From Anaerolineae bacterium (GTDB lineage Bacteria; Chloroflexota; Anaerolineae; B4-G1), in contig JADHWW010000181.1 in the NCBI GenBank assembly GCA_016783285.1, forward strand, positions 1 to 9,157: DNA of 9,157 nt. The letters run 5' to 3'. The translations under genes and the position numbers were made by a program. The notes under the pieces were generated by a model. It worked only from the letters and a program-made list of their open reading frames with translations. It did not search any database and had not been told where the DNA came from. Below are positions 8,014-9,157 of the stretch, one piece after another. The first letter of the stretch is position 1; every line of letters begins with the position of its first letter.

Positions 8014-8041
8014 ATTATACTCATCTTATCGTGTGCGTCAA
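8014..8041 (-). promoter_or_regulatory. Sigma-70-type promoter for the aap operon
   Basis: On the minus strand TTGACG (8041-8036) and a perfect TATAAT (8019-8014) are 16 bp apart. The predicted transcript starts near 8007 (an A), leaving a leader of about 146 nt before the aapJ GTG. The promoter lies 62 nt past the alr stop. No operator or obvious regulator site was recognised beside it. Confidence 0.75.
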
Positions 8042-8102
8042 GGCGGCATTGTTGGAGTGTCGGGCATTCCAGGCAGTGCGCGACTGGAAAACCGATTCCT
8101 CT

Positions 8103-9157
8103 CTACAGGTTTATCCGCTCCACTTCTTTCCCTCCCCACAGGTAGATCCGCACGACCCGAGGCAGCAGCCCGGTGGTCACCTCGTAGTTGATCGTCTCGG
8201 CCCAGCGAGCGACCTCCTCGGCCGGGATGCGCTCCTCCCCCTGCCGCCCGATCAGCACCACCACGTCGTGCAACTGGACGGCGGGGATATGACTGACGTC
8301 CACGACGAACTGGTCCATACACACACGCCCGACGATAGGTGCCCGCTGTCCGCGGATCAGCACCGCGCCCCGGTTGGAAAGGAAACGGTGGTAGCCATCG
8401 CCGTAGCCGACGGGGACGAGGGCCACGCGCGTGGGCTTGTCGGTGATGTACGTCCGGCCGTAACTGATGCTGGCCCCGGCGGGCAGCGTGCGCACGCGGG
8501 CCACGCGGCTCTTGAGCGCCAGGGCCGGGCGCAGTGGAATGGCCGGCTCCACCTCGTCCGAAGGATGGAGTCCATACAGGGCGATACCACAGCGCACCAT
8601 GTCCAGCGCCATCTCCGGCTGGTCAAGCGTGGTGGCGCTGTTGGACACGTGTTTGAGGGAAAAGGTGAAGCCCGCCGCCTCCAGTTGCTTCACCACGTCC
8701 ACGTAGATGCTGAACTGGTGGCGGGTGAAGGCCTTGTCGGCCAGATCGGCCACGGCGTGGTGGGTGTATAACCCCTCCAGTGCCAGGCCCGGCAGTCCAC
8801 TCAGGAAGCGCACGAAATCCAGCACCTCGTCGGGCAGGAGACCGTAGCGGCCCATGCCGGTGTCCACTTTGACGTGGACGGGCAGCGGTTTGCCTACGGC
8901 CACAGTCGCCGCCGACAGCGCCTCCGCCTGGGGCCGGCTGTTGACCGTCGGCGTCAGATCCCAGCGCACGACCCGCTCCGACTCGGCGGGCAGGGTGTAG
9001 CCCATAATAAGGATGGGGGCGGTGATGCCTGCCTGGCGCAGTTGCACGCCCTCCGGAGCACGGTGCACGGCCAGACGCGTGGCCCCTCCCTCCAGCGCCG
9101 CCCGCGCCACCGGCACCGCCCCGTGGCCGTAAGCATTGGCTTTGACGGCGACCATCA
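8103..9157 (-). CDS. alr: Alanine racemase, 3' part (N-terminus outside window)
   Basis: PLP enzyme that interconverts L- and D-alanine for peptidoglycan. The frame stays open through the right edge, and the Met at 9155 is internal: it directly precedes VAVKANAYGHG, whose lysine (K5 of the visible part) binds PLP and normally lies about 35-40 residues into the protein. Also visible are VKVDTGMGRYG (95-105), THHAVADLAD (131-140), SYGRTY (231-236) with the catalytic tyrosine Y232 corresponding to Tyr265 of the Geobacillus enzyme, VGYGDGY (249-255) and GRVCMDQF (276-283). Both catalytic residues are therefore present. The gene ends 62 nt before the aap promoter; no hairpin with a U-run follows it, so some read-through into aapJ is possible. 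Identity is secure; D-alanine as product is the default for the family, though other amino-acid racemases share the fold. Confidence 0.95.
   Translation of the reverse strand, partial: MVAVKANAYGHGAVPVARAALEGGATRLAVHRAPEGVQLRQAGITAPILIMGYTLPAESERVVRWDLTPTVNSRPQAEALSAATVAVGKPLPVHVKVDTGMGRYGLLPDEVLDFVRFLSGLPGLALEGLYTHHAVADLADKAFTRHQFSIYVDVVKQLEAAGFTFSLKHVSNSATTLDQPEMALDMVRCGIALYGLHPSDEVEPAIPLRPALALKSRVARVRTLPAGASISYGRTYITDKPTRVALVPVGYGDGYHRFLSNRGAVLIRGQRAPIVGRVCMDQFVVDVSHIPAVQLHDVVVLIGRQGEERIPAEEVARWAETINYEVTTGLLPRVVRIYLWGGKEVERINL

Noticed and set aside
8042..8102. Possible terminator of alr
   Set aside because: Only a weak CCAGT/ACTG(CC)TGG pairing with a bulge and no U-run was found on the minus strand, not enough to call a terminator.
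7614..8771. Long plus-strand open frame (385 codons) crossing the aapJ start, the promoter region and the alr 3' part
   Set aside because: It is antisense to two secure genes. Its Gly-His-Ser-rich stretch is only the reverse reading of the Cys-Pro-Glu repeat, and it resembles no protein family.

Overview
The window reads as ordinary chromosomal DNA from a GC-rich bacterium (roughly 60% GC by eye), densely packed with amino-acid and nitrogen-metabolism genes. No phage, transposase, CRISPR, plasmid or RNA-gene signal was seen. The lipoprotein anchor on the solute-binding protein, the AapJQMP-type transporter, the three-part-type glutamate synthase FMN protein and the style of intergenic palindromes would fit a Chloroflexota (Anaerolineae-like) genome. 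That placement is inference from gene style only; no marker here proves it.

Layout: the left edge holds the 3' end of a plus-strand FMN/iron-sulfur glutamate synthase protein (2-409). It is followed by two strong hairpins (429-458 and 477-513) separating it from a block of genes that all lie on the minus strand. Read in their direction of transcription (right to left) these are: the 3' part of alanine racemase (9157-8103, start outside the window); a clear sigma-70-type promoter (8041-8014); a four-gene aapJ-aapQ-aapM-aapP amino-acid ABC transporter (7861-3369); gatB (3352-1883); and glutamate dehydrogenase (1826-552). Gaps are 172 nt between aapJ and aapQ, 2 nt between aapQ and aapM, 11 nt between aapM and aapP, 16 nt between aapP and gatB, and 56 nt between gatB and gdhA. 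The last six genes could therefore be one transcript ending at the hairpins near 500.

Logic of the block: AapJ captures amino acids, AapQ/AapM/AapP import them, glutamate dehydrogenase links glutamate with 2-oxoglutarate and ammonia, the glutamate synthase protein belongs to the ammonia-assimilation route, and GatB helps to amidate misacylated Glu-tRNA(Gln) or Asp-tRNA(Asn). A glutamate/glutamine theme is plausible, but co-regulation is inferred from spacing only.

The parts most worth a second look are the Cys-Pro-Glu repeat linker behind the lipid anchor of AapJ, the pair of RNA hairpins between aapJ and aapQ (likely setting more binding protein than membrane complex), and the roughly 146-nt leader of aapJ with a duplicate Shine-Dalgarno and a possible 37-codon upstream ORF. 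I found no convincing new multi-gene system. No gene-free stretch exceeds 300 bases; the longest is 7862-8102, which holds the aapJ promoter and leader.
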